Counted from the stretch's first letter, positions 1 through 5,433 are shown. The stretch: DNA of 7,435 bases from DASUCS01 sp041166365 (GCA_041166365.1 JBEEFX010000286.1:1-7435), one strand, 5' to 3'. Translations and numbers: made by a program. The notes: generated by a model from the letters alone, not told the origin.

Positions 1-186
1 ATCACCGGCCGGCCCGCCGCGATTGCCGCGGCCGTCGGCGGCGTCGCGGCCGTCGTCGGCGCCGAGGCGGGCGCCGGGAAGCTGTCGCTCATGGTCGGCG
101 CGCTGAGTGGCATCGTCGCGGGCACGCTGGCCGAGCTGCGCTGGCCTCCCGCGACGCCGACCATCGTGTCGGAAGCCTCGGGATGA
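1..186 (+). CDS. azlC: AzlC-family branched-chain amino acid permease, C-terminal end (partial)
   Basis: Frame 1 is open from the first base and stops with TGA at 184-186, giving the last 61 residues of a protein that starts before the window. The visible part has an Ala/Gly/Val-rich hydrophobic segment (about residues 6-20), a short polar turn, and a second hydrophobic segment (about 28-43, LMVGALSGIVAGTLAE), as expected at the end of an AzlC membrane subunit. AzlC works with the small membrane protein AzlD to export branched-chain amino acids such as leucine or azaleucine in the cytoplasmic membrane. The fragment alone would be hard to identify. The call rests mainly on the ATGA overlap with the azlD-like gene that follows, since azlC-azlD is a very common pair. 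Substrate is not determinable here. Confidence 0.8.
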   Translation: MTGRPAAIAAAVGGVAAVVGAEAGAGKLSLMVGALSGIVAGTLAELRWPPATPTIVSEASG

Positions 187-494
187 GTTCCGCGTGGTTG
201 GCCATCGCGCTCGCGGCGGTGGGGACGTTTGCGATGCGCGCCGCGTTTCTCGTGGCGGCGCACCGGCTCGTCGACGTGCCCGTGGCGGTGCAGCGCGTGC
301 TGCGTCAAATTCCCCCGGCCGCGCTCGCGTCGATCGTTGTTCCCGATCTGCTTCGACCGCGTGACCACCTCGACTTCTGGCAACCCGAGCTGGCCGCCGG
401 AGTCATCGCCGCGCTGCTGTTCTGGCGCACGCGCAGCACCGCGCTCACCCTCGTGGTCGGCATGACCGTGCTCGTCGCGTTGCGCCACACGTAG
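183..494 (+). CDS. azlD: AzlD-family small membrane subunit of branched-chain amino acid exporter
   Basis: This 103-residue protein has the length and pattern of AzlD. There is an N-terminal membrane segment (about 5-26) with FAMRAAFL at its end, a conserved-looking region around residues 41-55 (RQIPPAALASIVVPD), and two further hydrophobic segments (about 69-81 and 86-100). The IPPA...VVPDLL stretch is typical of the family. The ATG at 183 overlaps the upstream TGA (ATGA), so the two subunits are probably translationally coupled and made in equal amounts. AzlD is the small partner of AzlC in export of branched-chain amino acids across the cytoplasmic membrane. Nothing in the protein looks broken, and the exact substrate is unknown. 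Confidence 0.88.
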   Translation: MSSAWLAIALAAVGTFAMRAAFLVAAHRLVDVPVAVQRVLRQIPPAALASIVVPDLLRPRDHLDFWQPELAAGVIAALLFWRTRSTALTLVVGMTVLVALRHT

Positions 495-505
495 TTGTTC
501 GCACG

Positions 506-559
506 TTGGTCGGCCCGCCGGCCCGGTGCGGAGCGTGGGTTGACCAAGGAGGCGGGCCG
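506..559 (+). other. GC-rich inverted repeats after azlD, possible terminator
   Basis: CGGCCCGCC (511-519) pairs perfectly with GGCGGGCCG (551-559) across a 31-base loop. TTGGTC (506-511) also pairs perfectly with GACCAA (542-547). The pairings are interleaved rather than nested, so they could compete or form a pseudoknot. There is no T-run after the structure, so it is not a standard intrinsic terminator. It may attenuate azlCD read-through into the lipoprotein gene. In DNA this GC-rich, short repeats of this kind also arise by chance. Confidence 0.3.
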
Positions 560-581
560 GGCCGCGTCGAATCTCCGCACG

Positions 582-1130
582 ATGACACATCGCATTTCTC
601 GTGCTGGTGGACGGCAGCCAAGAGCCGTACCCGCCGTTGCCGCACTGCTCACCCTTGCTTCGGTGCTGTCCGCGTGCTCGTCCGACGCCAACCCGACGGC
701 GGCCACGGCGCAGGACAGCGACGCCGTGGCCAGCGAGAGCGCGGCCCGCACGGCCGCCTGTCGCCCGGTGCCGCCCGAGGGTGCGCCGCTGGCCTGGTTC
801 CCGGCGGAGCTCCCGCTTCCGGCTGGCAGCTACCCGATCCAGGACGTCGATGCCGCGGCGCCGCCACCGTCGGCGCCGGCGTCAGACACCCACCGCGGGT
901 TGCTCGCGGTGCACGGCTCTGTCACGGACTTCACCTCCTTCATCGCGACCGAGTGGACGGCCGCAGGATGGTCGCTCGGCAAAGGCGACGCCGAGCGCGG
1001 CGAAGCCGAAGGCGGTTACCGTCGCGGCGACTTCGGGGGCGCCTACCGGGTGCGCGACGTGTACTGCGACCCGACCTTCACCGAGCTGCTGATCGTTTAC
1101 GGTCCCGGCGGCGCGACCGAGAGCTCCTGA
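582..1130 (+). CDS. Secreted lipoprotein of unknown function
   Basis: I do not recognise the family. From the ATG at 582 the protein has 182 residues. It has a basic n-region with five Arg in the first 14 residues, a hydrophobic core (about 15-28), and a lipobox LSAC with Cys32 as the lipidation site, so it should be anchored to the outer face of the cytoplasmic membrane. A low-complexity Ala/Ser/Thr/Asp stretch (33-58) follows as a tether. The folded part (60-175) has two cysteines, Cys60 and Cys162, which could form a disulfide. It includes an aromatic/Gly segment (117-133, with W125 and W130) and a strand-like end (CDPTFTELLIVYG). The frame is open upstream to 495, but only the 582 start puts a proper signal peptide at the N-terminus. 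The start has no ribosome binding site at normal distance; AAGGAGG at 546-552 lies 29 bases away. The gene converges on the propeller gene. Confidence 0.75.
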   Translation: MTHRISRAGGRQPRAVPAVAALLTLASVLSACSSDANPTAATAQDSDAVASESAARTAACRPVPPEGAPLAWFPAELPLPAGSYPIQDVDAAAPPPSAPASDTHRGLLAVHGSVTDFTSFIATEWTAAGWSLGKGDAERGEAEGGYRRGDFGGAYRVRDVYCDPTFTELLIVYGPGGATESS

Positions 1131-1167
1131 CGACGCGAGCTCGCCCCGCCTGATGCTGCGTCGTCAG
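1127..1167. terminator. Inverted repeat between convergent genes, possible bidirectional terminator
   Basis: CTGACGACGC (1127-1136) and GCGTCGTCAG (1158-1167) are perfect 10-bp arms around a 21-base loop. The left arm contains the stop codon of the lipoprotein gene (1128-1130), and the right arm ends 13 bases before the stop codon of the opposing propeller gene (1181-1183). The position fits a shared terminator for two converging transcripts. There is no T-run on either side, so the mechanism would be non-canonical or Rho-assisted. Confidence 0.5.
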
Positions 1168-1180
1168 CGCGGGGGTCGGT

Positions 1181-3283
1181 TCACGAGCCGAGCACGACGT
1201 TGTACGCGGGCGTGGCGTCGGTGACCGTCGGGATGTTTCCTGTCCCCGGTCCGATCTCGAGCGGCAACCCGTTGTCGAGCGCGGTGTATGCCGTGACGAC
1301 CTCGAGGAGACTGCCGCGCGACGGCGTGCCCACGAGACTGGCGGGCACGGTCAGGCTGAAGCCCTTCGCCGTGCGCCTCCCGCTGACCGTGGTGCCCCCG
1401 CTGTAGTCCACCAACGTCGCCACCGTCTGACCATTGAGCCCGACACGGTCGAAGCTGCGCGGGGCGCCGGCGGTGTAGGTGACATTGCCCGAGCCGTCGA
1501 CCATGACCTTGGCGAAGTACAGCTTGTGACTGAACTGCCACACCGTCAGGTACCACACGTTCGGTTGCAGCGCGTTGGGACTGGCGGGCGAGGCCGCGTT
1601 GGCCGCGTCGATGTTGACGGTGAGATTCGGTCCGCTCGCCGAGACTCCCGACCGGGTGACGTCGAGGGCGGCCACGTTGGTCCCGCTACCCACGGGATAC
1701 CGCGCGTCGCCGGTTGCGTCGCTGACGCTCGCGACGGCTGCCGCACTGAAGCGGGTGGTCGTGACCGTGCCTCTACCGATGAGGCGCGGCCCGTTGGTCT
1801 GGCGCGCCGTTTCGACGAGAGGAAGCCCCGGGATGAGCGTCGTTGGCTGCGTCGCCAGCTGGTTGGCGTCGTTGGACCATGTCGCTTGGAGCGCGCCGGT
1901 GGCCGGATCGATGTCCGCGCTGATGAAGTCGGCCAGGTTGCGGTTTCCGACGTTCTGGATGCACCCGACGGTGCCTTCGAGGCAGATGTCACCGATGTGC
2001 GCCGGTCCGGCCCCCACGGGAACTTCTTGGAACGACGGCTTCGCGGCGGTGGCGTTGGTGGTGATCGCCATGTGGGGTCGCCACTGCTTCTTCGGGTTGA
2101 GTTTGCTGGGGTGTTCGCGGCCGTTGCTCTGGAGCCACACGAAGCCGAGCCGACCGGCGTCGCCGGCGGCGAACCACCCGAACACGCTGCTGGAATTGAC
2201 GTCCTTGTCGACCCGGATCGGCTTCGACCACGTCGTGTGGTCATGGGTGCGGGTGTCGAGGGAGTAGGAGTACATGATGTGCCAGCTCGTGGCGCTCGGC
2301 GGCGCGTCGGTGCTGGCGAACCCGTCGCCCTCGGTCCACATCTCGTAGAGCGTGCCGGCCGAATCCATCGACAAGACCGGGAACAGGCTGCTCGCCTCCG
2401 GGAGGGCGGCGACAGTCTGGTAGTCGACGGTCGAGAACACCCCGGGATTGTCCGGGTTGTTGGCCGGGTCGGGCTTCCCGATGGCGACGCCCACCTCGTC
2501 CTGTGCGGCGTTGTTGGGGCAACCGCTGCTCGCGGTGCACGAGAGCGCGGTGTAGACCCAGCCGGTGCGGGGATCGGCGACCATCGAACCGTGCCACTCG
2601 AACGTGTTGATGGCGGCCGCCTCGGTGAACGCGTTCGTCGGGGGCGTGTCCATGACGGCGCCGGGGCCGGCCGGATGGAAGTGGAGCCCGTCGACGCTCC
2701 AGCCGAACGCCAGGCCGCCCACGGTGTTGCCGCTGCCGAAGCAGGCCTGACACAGATACGACAGATAGATGACGGGCTTCGTGGGATCCTGCGAGACCGC
2801 CGACGTGCCGGGAGAGAACACTGCTTCGAACGGGCGGTCGGCCGTGATGGCCGGTGCCGTGGCGCACGCCGACTGCAGGGAACCGTCGGGCCGGAGCACG
2901 CTGCTGCCGATGTCGGCCAGCGCCTCCTGGTCAGTCAGGTACAGCGTGTTCGTGGCGCGATCGGGAACGACCAGGCTGTCACCGCCACCGCTCGCCGGAC
3001 AGATCATGTGCCCGCTCGACGGGCCGAGCAGGGGATAGGAGAGGCCGCCGTCGGCGGTGTGCCAGAACCAGCTCGTCTGGGACCCTGATCCGCCGGGCCC
3101 GGTGATGAGGGCGTTGCCGTTGTTGTCGACCGCCATGTCCGGCTCGCCCGCCCCGCGTATGGGATCGACGACGGTCGGGATGCCGACGCGGAAGGTGTCC
3201 GCGCTGTTGGCGGTCGGAGCCAGCACGGCGACGGCAAGCACTGCCGCCGCCACCACCACCAGCAGGCGTATGGCTCTTTTCAT
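1181..3283 (-). CDS. Secreted sialidase-like beta-propeller protein with C-terminal beta-rich domain
   Basis: This 700-residue protein starts with a typical signal peptide: MKRAIR, a hydrophobic core at about 7-22, and a likely cleavage near TANSA-DT (residue 28). The frame is open 22 codons further upstream, but the ATG at 3283 has GGAGG five bases before it and begins the signal peptide directly. Residues about 30-480 look like a propeller. T76-A-D-G-G-L-S-Y83 fits the Asp-box pattern of BNR/sialidase repeats, S196-V-D-G-L-H-F202 is a degenerate copy, and blades recur with 'MDSAGTLYEMWTEGDG'-like turns. Residues about 515-700 form a separate domain beginning SDATGD and rich in beta-strand patterns. 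The eight cysteines fall in plausible pairs (95/140, 178/181, 249/255, 434/441), as expected outside the cell. Automated pipelines may call this an exo-alpha-sialidase, but I see no clear FRIP motif or arginine triad. An enzymatic role is unproven, and glycan or polymer binding is equally possible. Confidence 0.72.
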   Translation of the reverse strand: MKRAIRLLVVVAAAVLAVAVLAPTANSADTFRVGIPTVVDPIRGAGEPDMAVDNNGNALITGPGGSGSQTSWFWHTADGGLSYPLLGPSSGHMICPASGGGDSLVVPDRATNTLYLTDQEALADIGSSVLRPDGSLQSACATAPAITADRPFEAVFSPGTSAVSQDPTKPVIYLSYLCQACFGSGNTVGGLAFGWSVDGLHFHPAGPGAVMDTPPTNAFTEAAAINTFEWHGSMVADPRTGWVYTALSCTASSGCPNNAAQDEVGVAIGKPDPANNPDNPGVFSTVDYQTVAALPEASSLFPVLSMDSAGTLYEMWTEGDGFASTDAPPSATSWHIMYSYSLDTRTHDHTTWSKPIRVDKDVNSSSVFGWFAAGDAGRLGFVWLQSNGREHPSKLNPKKQWRPHMAITTNATAAKPSFQEVPVGAGPAHIGDICLEGTVGCIQNVGNRNLADFISADIDPATGALQATWSNDANQLATQPTTLIPGLPLVETARQTNGPRLIGRGTVTTTRFSAAAVASVSDATGDARYPVGSGTNVAALDVTRSGVSASGPNLTVNIDAANAASPASPNALQPNVWYLTVWQFSHKLYFAKVMVDGSGNVTYTAGAPRSFDRVGLNGQTVATLVDYSGGTTVSGRRTAKGFSLTVPASLVGTPSRGSLLEVVTAYTALDNGLPLEIGPGTGNIPTVTDATPAYNVVLGS

Positions 3284-3288
3284 CGGGG

Positions 3289-3293
3289 CCTCC
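3289..3293 (-). promoter_or_regulatory. Ribosome binding site of the propeller gene
   Basis: On the minus strand GGAGG lies five bases before the ATG at 3283. It decides the start in favour of the 700-residue form over the longer open frame reaching 3349. Confidence 0.75.
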
Positions 3294-3302
3294 ACGGCAG
3301 GT

Positions 3303-3369
3303 CGCGCCTGGCGCGTGCCCGCCCACGGCGCCGACTCGGATTCCAGCAATTCTCGTTTGGTGCAGAATT
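3303..3369 (-). promoter_or_regulatory. Inverted repeats in the leader of the propeller gene
   Basis: The 123-base gap between the molybdoenzyme stop (3407) and the propeller start (3283) holds two perfect inverted repeats. CGCGCC-T-GGCGCG lies at 3303-3315, and AATTCT-N10-AGAATT at 3348-3369. The second is a locally A+T-rich patch in very GC-rich DNA, a common sign of a promoter or operator. I cannot place a convincing -35/-10 pair for the propeller gene, so whether it has its own promoter remains open. Confidence 0.35.
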
Positions 3370-3406
3370 TCGCCGCCGAGGCCTCGTCTCCTGCGCCCAG
3401 CGGCGA

Positions 3407-4108
3407 CTACCGGTTCAGACCGCGGCGGCCGCGAGCGCTGAGGAACGCGATCGGTCTGATCGCGAGCCGGTACACCGGGCGCAGCAACCAGGCGGGAAGC
3501 GACGGATGTCGTTCCTCCTCCCACACCCTCGCCCGCGGATGGCGTTTCACCGGCCCACGCAACGCGAGCCGGCTGACCGGATGCGCGGCACCCATGTTCT
3601 CGGCCGGCTCGACGGTGTGGAGCTCGATGCGGCAGAGGTGCTTGGTGCTGATGTAGCCGTACTGGTGGGGGCTGACCAGCCGAACCGGCGCACCATGGTC
3701 AGGGTCGAGTGCTCGCCCGTCGAGACGATCGGCGATGAGCACGTCGTCGGCGAGCGCGTCCTCGATCGACACGACCGACTCGAAGCCATCGAGCCCGCCG
3801 AAGACGACGTGAGTGATCGATGTGCCTGATCGAACCGAGGGCTCGACGATCATTCGATAGAACGTGTTGAACGCGACGCCCTCCCAGCGCAGGTCGATGG
3901 CGGACCAGCCCGCGACGCAGTGGAAGTCGGCGGTCAGCTGACGGCGGGGCAGCGTCGCGAGCTCGGTCAGCGGCAGGGCGAAGGACTCCGTGACCGCGCC
4001 GCCGATCTCGATCGCCGGATCCGCAGGGACAGCGGGTGGAGGTCGGTGGAGGTGCGTACCGAAACGAGGGAACCCGTCGACCGCGTGTTGACCAGGGGGA
4101 AGCGTCAC
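3407..4108 (-). CDS. Molybdopterin-dependent oxidoreductase, sulfite-oxidase fold
   Basis: This 233-residue protein has the sulfite-oxidase-type molybdopterin-binding domain. Cys64 in ADFHCVAGWS sits where the family's molybdenum-ligating cysteine lies. DHGAPVRLVSP (137-147) followed by YGYISTKHL (150-158) is the usual cofactor-binding stretch. Substrate and electron partner are unknown, and nothing shows that it oxidises sulfite. There is no Tat or Sec signal peptide and no heme or dimerisation domain, so it appears to be a minimal, soluble cytoplasmic member. The C-terminus (about 206-233) is strongly basic with interspersed hydrophobics (WLLRPVYRLAIRPIAFLSAR) and might touch the membrane. 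The start is GTG at 4108, six bases after the TAG of the DUF2867 gene. A weak AGG overlaps that stop codon, so translation is probably coupled. An in-frame TAG just upstream excludes a longer N-terminus. Confidence 0.88.
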   Translation of the reverse strand: MTLPPGQHAVDGFPRFGTHLHRPPPAVPADPAIEIGGAVTESFALPLTELATLPRRQLTADFHCVAGWSAIDLRWEGVAFNTFYRMIVEPSVRSGTSITHVVFGGLDGFESVVSIEDALADDVLIADRLDGRALDPDHGAPVRLVSPHQYGYISTKHLCRIELHTVEPAENMGAAHPVSRLALRGPVKRHPRARVWEEERHPSLPAWLLRPVYRLAIRPIAFLSARGRRGLNR

Positions 4109-4114
4109 GTCGAC

Positions 4115-4708
4115 CTAACCGGCGGACGAGCTTGCCACCGTCCGCCACGTCCGCCCGATCTCCCGCAACATCGGCGGGTAGACGAGCAGGTACCGGAACG
4201 GCCTGATGGCGGTCATGTACGCGTCGCCGAGCAGACCGTTCGGCTTCACGTAGACAGCCATCTGCGCGTGGTACCGGCCGGTCTCGTCGGGGACCCAGCC
4301 GAGGTGCAAGACCCCATGCATGGTCCGGTTGGCGGCCTCCGCGGCGAACTCGTCGTCGAGCAGGTACAGCGACGTGAAGGGAAGCGTGTCGAACGCCGGG
4401 CCGGAGGAGGCTTCGCGCAGATCCGCCGGCAATCGGTCGCGCAACGTCGGTACCCGGGAGCCGACGCCGGCCTCTGCATCGTCCCAGCCGAGCAGCCGCC
4501 CGAGCTCCCACCGGATGGCGAAGAGCGCGCGAACGAGGGGCGAGGCGCCCTGTGCCGGGTCACCCGAGGCGATCGCCTCCACCAGGCGGGGGAAGTCGTC
4601 CGGGCCGCCGGGCGTCGGCAGCTCCCATACGTCCTCCAGCCGGAAGTCGCGGGTGAGCTCGTGGATCCGCCACGCCCGCGACGTGTGCGCACTGTTCGGG
4701 AGTCTCAT
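4115..4708 (-). CDS. DUF2867 domain-containing protein
   Basis: This 197-residue protein matches my recollection of the DUF2867 family. The N-terminal part has MRLPNSAHTSRAWRIHEL and then FRLEDVWELPTPGGPDDF (about 22-39). A central part contains ALFAIRWELGRLLGWD (about 61-76), and the C-terminal part contains TMHGVLHLGWVPDE followed by the YVKPNGLLGDAYMTAIRPFRYLLVYPPML stretch in pieces (about 131-182). The family has no established biochemical role that I know. The frame is open up to 4909, but that would run through the promoter region and into tetR. The ATG at 4708 has GAGG six bases upstream and begins the family-like sequence. It is the first gene of an operon with the molybdoenzyme and has a clear promoter under two predicted TetR operators. 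A fold that handles small hydrophobic ligands is possible, but that is speculation. Confidence 0.85.
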   Translation of the reverse strand: MRLPNSAHTSRAWRIHELTRDFRLEDVWELPTPGGPDDFPRLVEAIASGDPAQGASPLVRALFAIRWELGRLLGWDDAEAGVGSRVPTLRDRLPADLREASSGPAFDTLPFTSLYLLDDEFAAEAANRTMHGVLHLGWVPDETGRYHAQMAVYVKPNGLLGDAYMTAIRPFRYLLVYPPMLREIGRTWRTVASSSAG

Positions 4709-4714
4709 GCTGAT

Positions 4715-4718
4715 CCTC
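4715..4718 (-). promoter_or_regulatory. Ribosome binding site of the DUF2867 gene
   Basis: GAGG on the minus strand lies six bases before the ATG at 4708. It supports this start over longer open frames that would overlap the divergent tetR gene. Confidence 0.65.
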
Positions 4719-4743
4719 GATCCATACGGCAACGTATGGATCG
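4718..4743. promoter_or_regulatory. Operator O1, predicted TetR-family binding site
   Basis: CGATCCATACG (4718-4728), spacer GCAA, and CGTATGGATCG (4733-4743) form a perfect 11-bp inverted repeat. It overlaps the -10 element (4740-4745) and the expected start site (near 4733) of the DUF2867 promoter. Bound protein would therefore block that promoter directly. The core, ATACGG-N3-CGTA, recurs at 4768-4780. The size and symmetry fit a homodimeric repressor, and the adjacent divergent tetR gene is the obvious candidate. Confidence 0.75.
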
Positions 4744-4768
4744 TAGGCAGGCTGCTTGCGCGCGTCAA
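4740..4768 (-). promoter_or_regulatory. Sigma-70-type promoter of the DUF2867-molybdoenzyme operon
   Basis: On the minus strand TTGACG (4768-4763) and TACGAT (4745-4740) are separated by exactly 17 bases, close to the housekeeping consensus. Transcription would begin near 4733, leaving a leader of about 25 bases with the GAGG ribosome binding site. O1 covers the -10 and start site, and O2 begins one base upstream of the -35. Confidence 0.7.
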
Positions 4769-4784
4769 TACGGTGCCGTACAGA
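4756..4784 (+). promoter_or_regulatory. Probable tetR promoter
   Basis: TTGCGC (4756-4761), a 17-base spacer and TACAGA (4779-4784) form a fair promoter. The last -10 base is not the preferred T, so ACAGAT one base on is an alternative. The -10 ends six bases before the GTG at 4791, and no ribosome binding site is visible, so the mRNA is probably leaderless. Its spacer contains most of O2, which supports autoregulation. The -35 elements of the two divergent promoters lie side by side, so polymerases would exclude each other. Confidence 0.45.
4769..4780. promoter_or_regulatory. Operator O2, predicted second TetR-family site
   Basis: TACGG-TG-CCGTA is a 5-bp inverted repeat. Together with the preceding A it matches the O1 core, giving the shared 13-mer ATACGG-N3-CGTA. 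Its centre is 44 bp from the O1 centre, about four helical turns, so both sites face nearly the same side of the DNA. It lies in the tetR promoter and beside the -35 of the DUF2867 promoter. Confidence 0.6.
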
Positions 4785-4787
4785 TAA

Positions 4788-5339
4788 GTGGTGGCCACTG
4801 TCCGGACTCCGCGTGACGCCTGGGTCGCCGCCGCGCTGAAGGCTCTGGCGGCCGGCGGTCCGGATGCCGTGCGGGTCGAGGTGCTGGCACGGACGCTCGG
4901 CGTCACCAAAGGCGGCTTCTACTGGCACTTCGATGACCGGCAGGCGCTGCTCGACGAGATGCTCGGGACGTGGGAGCGGGTGCTCATCGACGAGGTGATC
5001 GAGCGTGTCGAGGCCGACGATGGAGACGCCAGGGAACGGCTGCGCCGGCTGTTCGCGCTCGCCTCCTCGAACCGCGGGTTGTTGAAGGTCGAGATCGCAA
5101 TTCGCGACTGGGCCCGGCGCGAGAAATCCGTAGCGGCGCGCCTCCGACGCGTCGACAACCGACGAATGGAGTACCTGCGCTCGCTGTTCGGTGCGTTCTG
5201 CGCGGACGAGGACGACGTGGAGGCGCGCTGCATGATCGCCATGGCCGTGTTCGTCGGCAGCCCGTTCATCGCCGCTGATCACGGCGTGCGCAGTCGCGCC
5301 GACGTGTTGGACCTGGCACTGACGCGCCTCTTGCTCTAG
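4788..5339 (+). CDS. TetR/AcrR-family transcriptional regulator
   Basis: This 183-residue protein has the normal TetR length. The N-terminal helix-turn-helix is clear: AWVAAALKALAAGG (11-24), VRVEVLARTLGVTKGGFYWHF (28-48) with the recognition helix around 39-46, then DDRQALLDEML (49-59). The rest is an alpha-helical ligand-binding and dimerisation domain, including RERLRRLFALASSNRGLLKVEIAIRDWA in pieces (about 81-108). TetR proteins usually repress neighbouring genes until a small ligand binds. The ligand is not predictable here. The start is GTG, either at 4788 or 4791 in the same frame, with no ribosome binding site, which fits a leaderless message. It is divergent from the DUF2867-molybdoenzyme operon, and two matching palindromes in the shared promoter region make that operon and tetR itself the likely targets. 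Confidence 0.92.
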   Translation: MVATVRTPRDAWVAAALKALAAGGPDAVRVEVLARTLGVTKGGFYWHFDDRQALLDEMLGTWERVLIDEVIERVEADDGDARERLRRLFALASSNRGLLKVEIAIRDWARREKSVAARLRRVDNRRMEYLRSLFGAFCADEDDVEARCMIAMAVFVGSPFIAADHGVRSRADVLDLALTRLLL

Positions 5340-5378
5340 GCGCTGCTCGCGCGCCGTCGAGCGTGTTCGATTCGGTTG

Positions 5379-5403
5379 GTTTGAACGTACGGGCGTCGGG
5401 AAC
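5379..5403 (+). promoter_or_regulatory. Possible stress-sigma promoter of the catalase gene
   Basis: In the 94-base gap between tetR and the catalase, GTTT (5379-5382), 15 bases and GGGAAC (5398-5403) loosely resemble the GTTT-N14-17-GGGTAT pattern of actinobacterial SigB/SigF-type stress promoters. Two of six -10 bases differ. I see no better housekeeping promoter, because TTGAAC at 5381-5386 has no -10 at the right distance. Treat as tentative. Confidence 0.28.
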
Positions 5404-5420
5404 GGTGCGCATACCACGAC

Positions 5421-5427
5421 GAGGGGG
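5421..5427 (+). promoter_or_regulatory. Ribosome binding site of the catalase gene
   Basis: GAGGGGG lies six bases before the ATG at 5434 and fixes that start. Confidence 0.65.
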
Positions 5428-5433
5428 CACACC

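Noticed and set aside
1526..3088. A 520-codon open frame on the plus strand
   Set aside because: It lies antisense to the propeller gene, which has a signal peptide, Asp-box-like motifs and paired cysteines. The composition (Gly/Arg/Val/Asp-rich) is what a GC-rich antisense frame gives.
3920..4816. A 298-codon open frame on the plus strand
   Set aside because: It is antisense to both the molybdoenzyme and DUF2867 genes, runs through the divergent promoter region, and shows no recognisable motif.
4709..4909. N-terminal extension of the DUF2867 gene up to 4909
   Set aside because: It would translate the promoter, both operators and the start of tetR. The ATG at 4708 has a good ribosome binding site and begins the family-like sequence.
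1181..5339. Possible defence island or mobile element
   Set aside because: I see no transposase, integrase, nuclease, terminal repeats or att-like direct repeats, and the base composition looks uniform throughout.
5339..5354. GGCGC...GCGCC hairpin just after tetR as a terminator
   Set aside because: The arms are only 5 bp with no T-run, easily produced by chance in this composition.
5365..5386. GTTC...GAAC pair upstream of katE as a LexA-type or peroxide-regulator box
   Set aside because: The half-site order and spacing do not match the actinobacterial SOS box, and the arms are only 4 bp.
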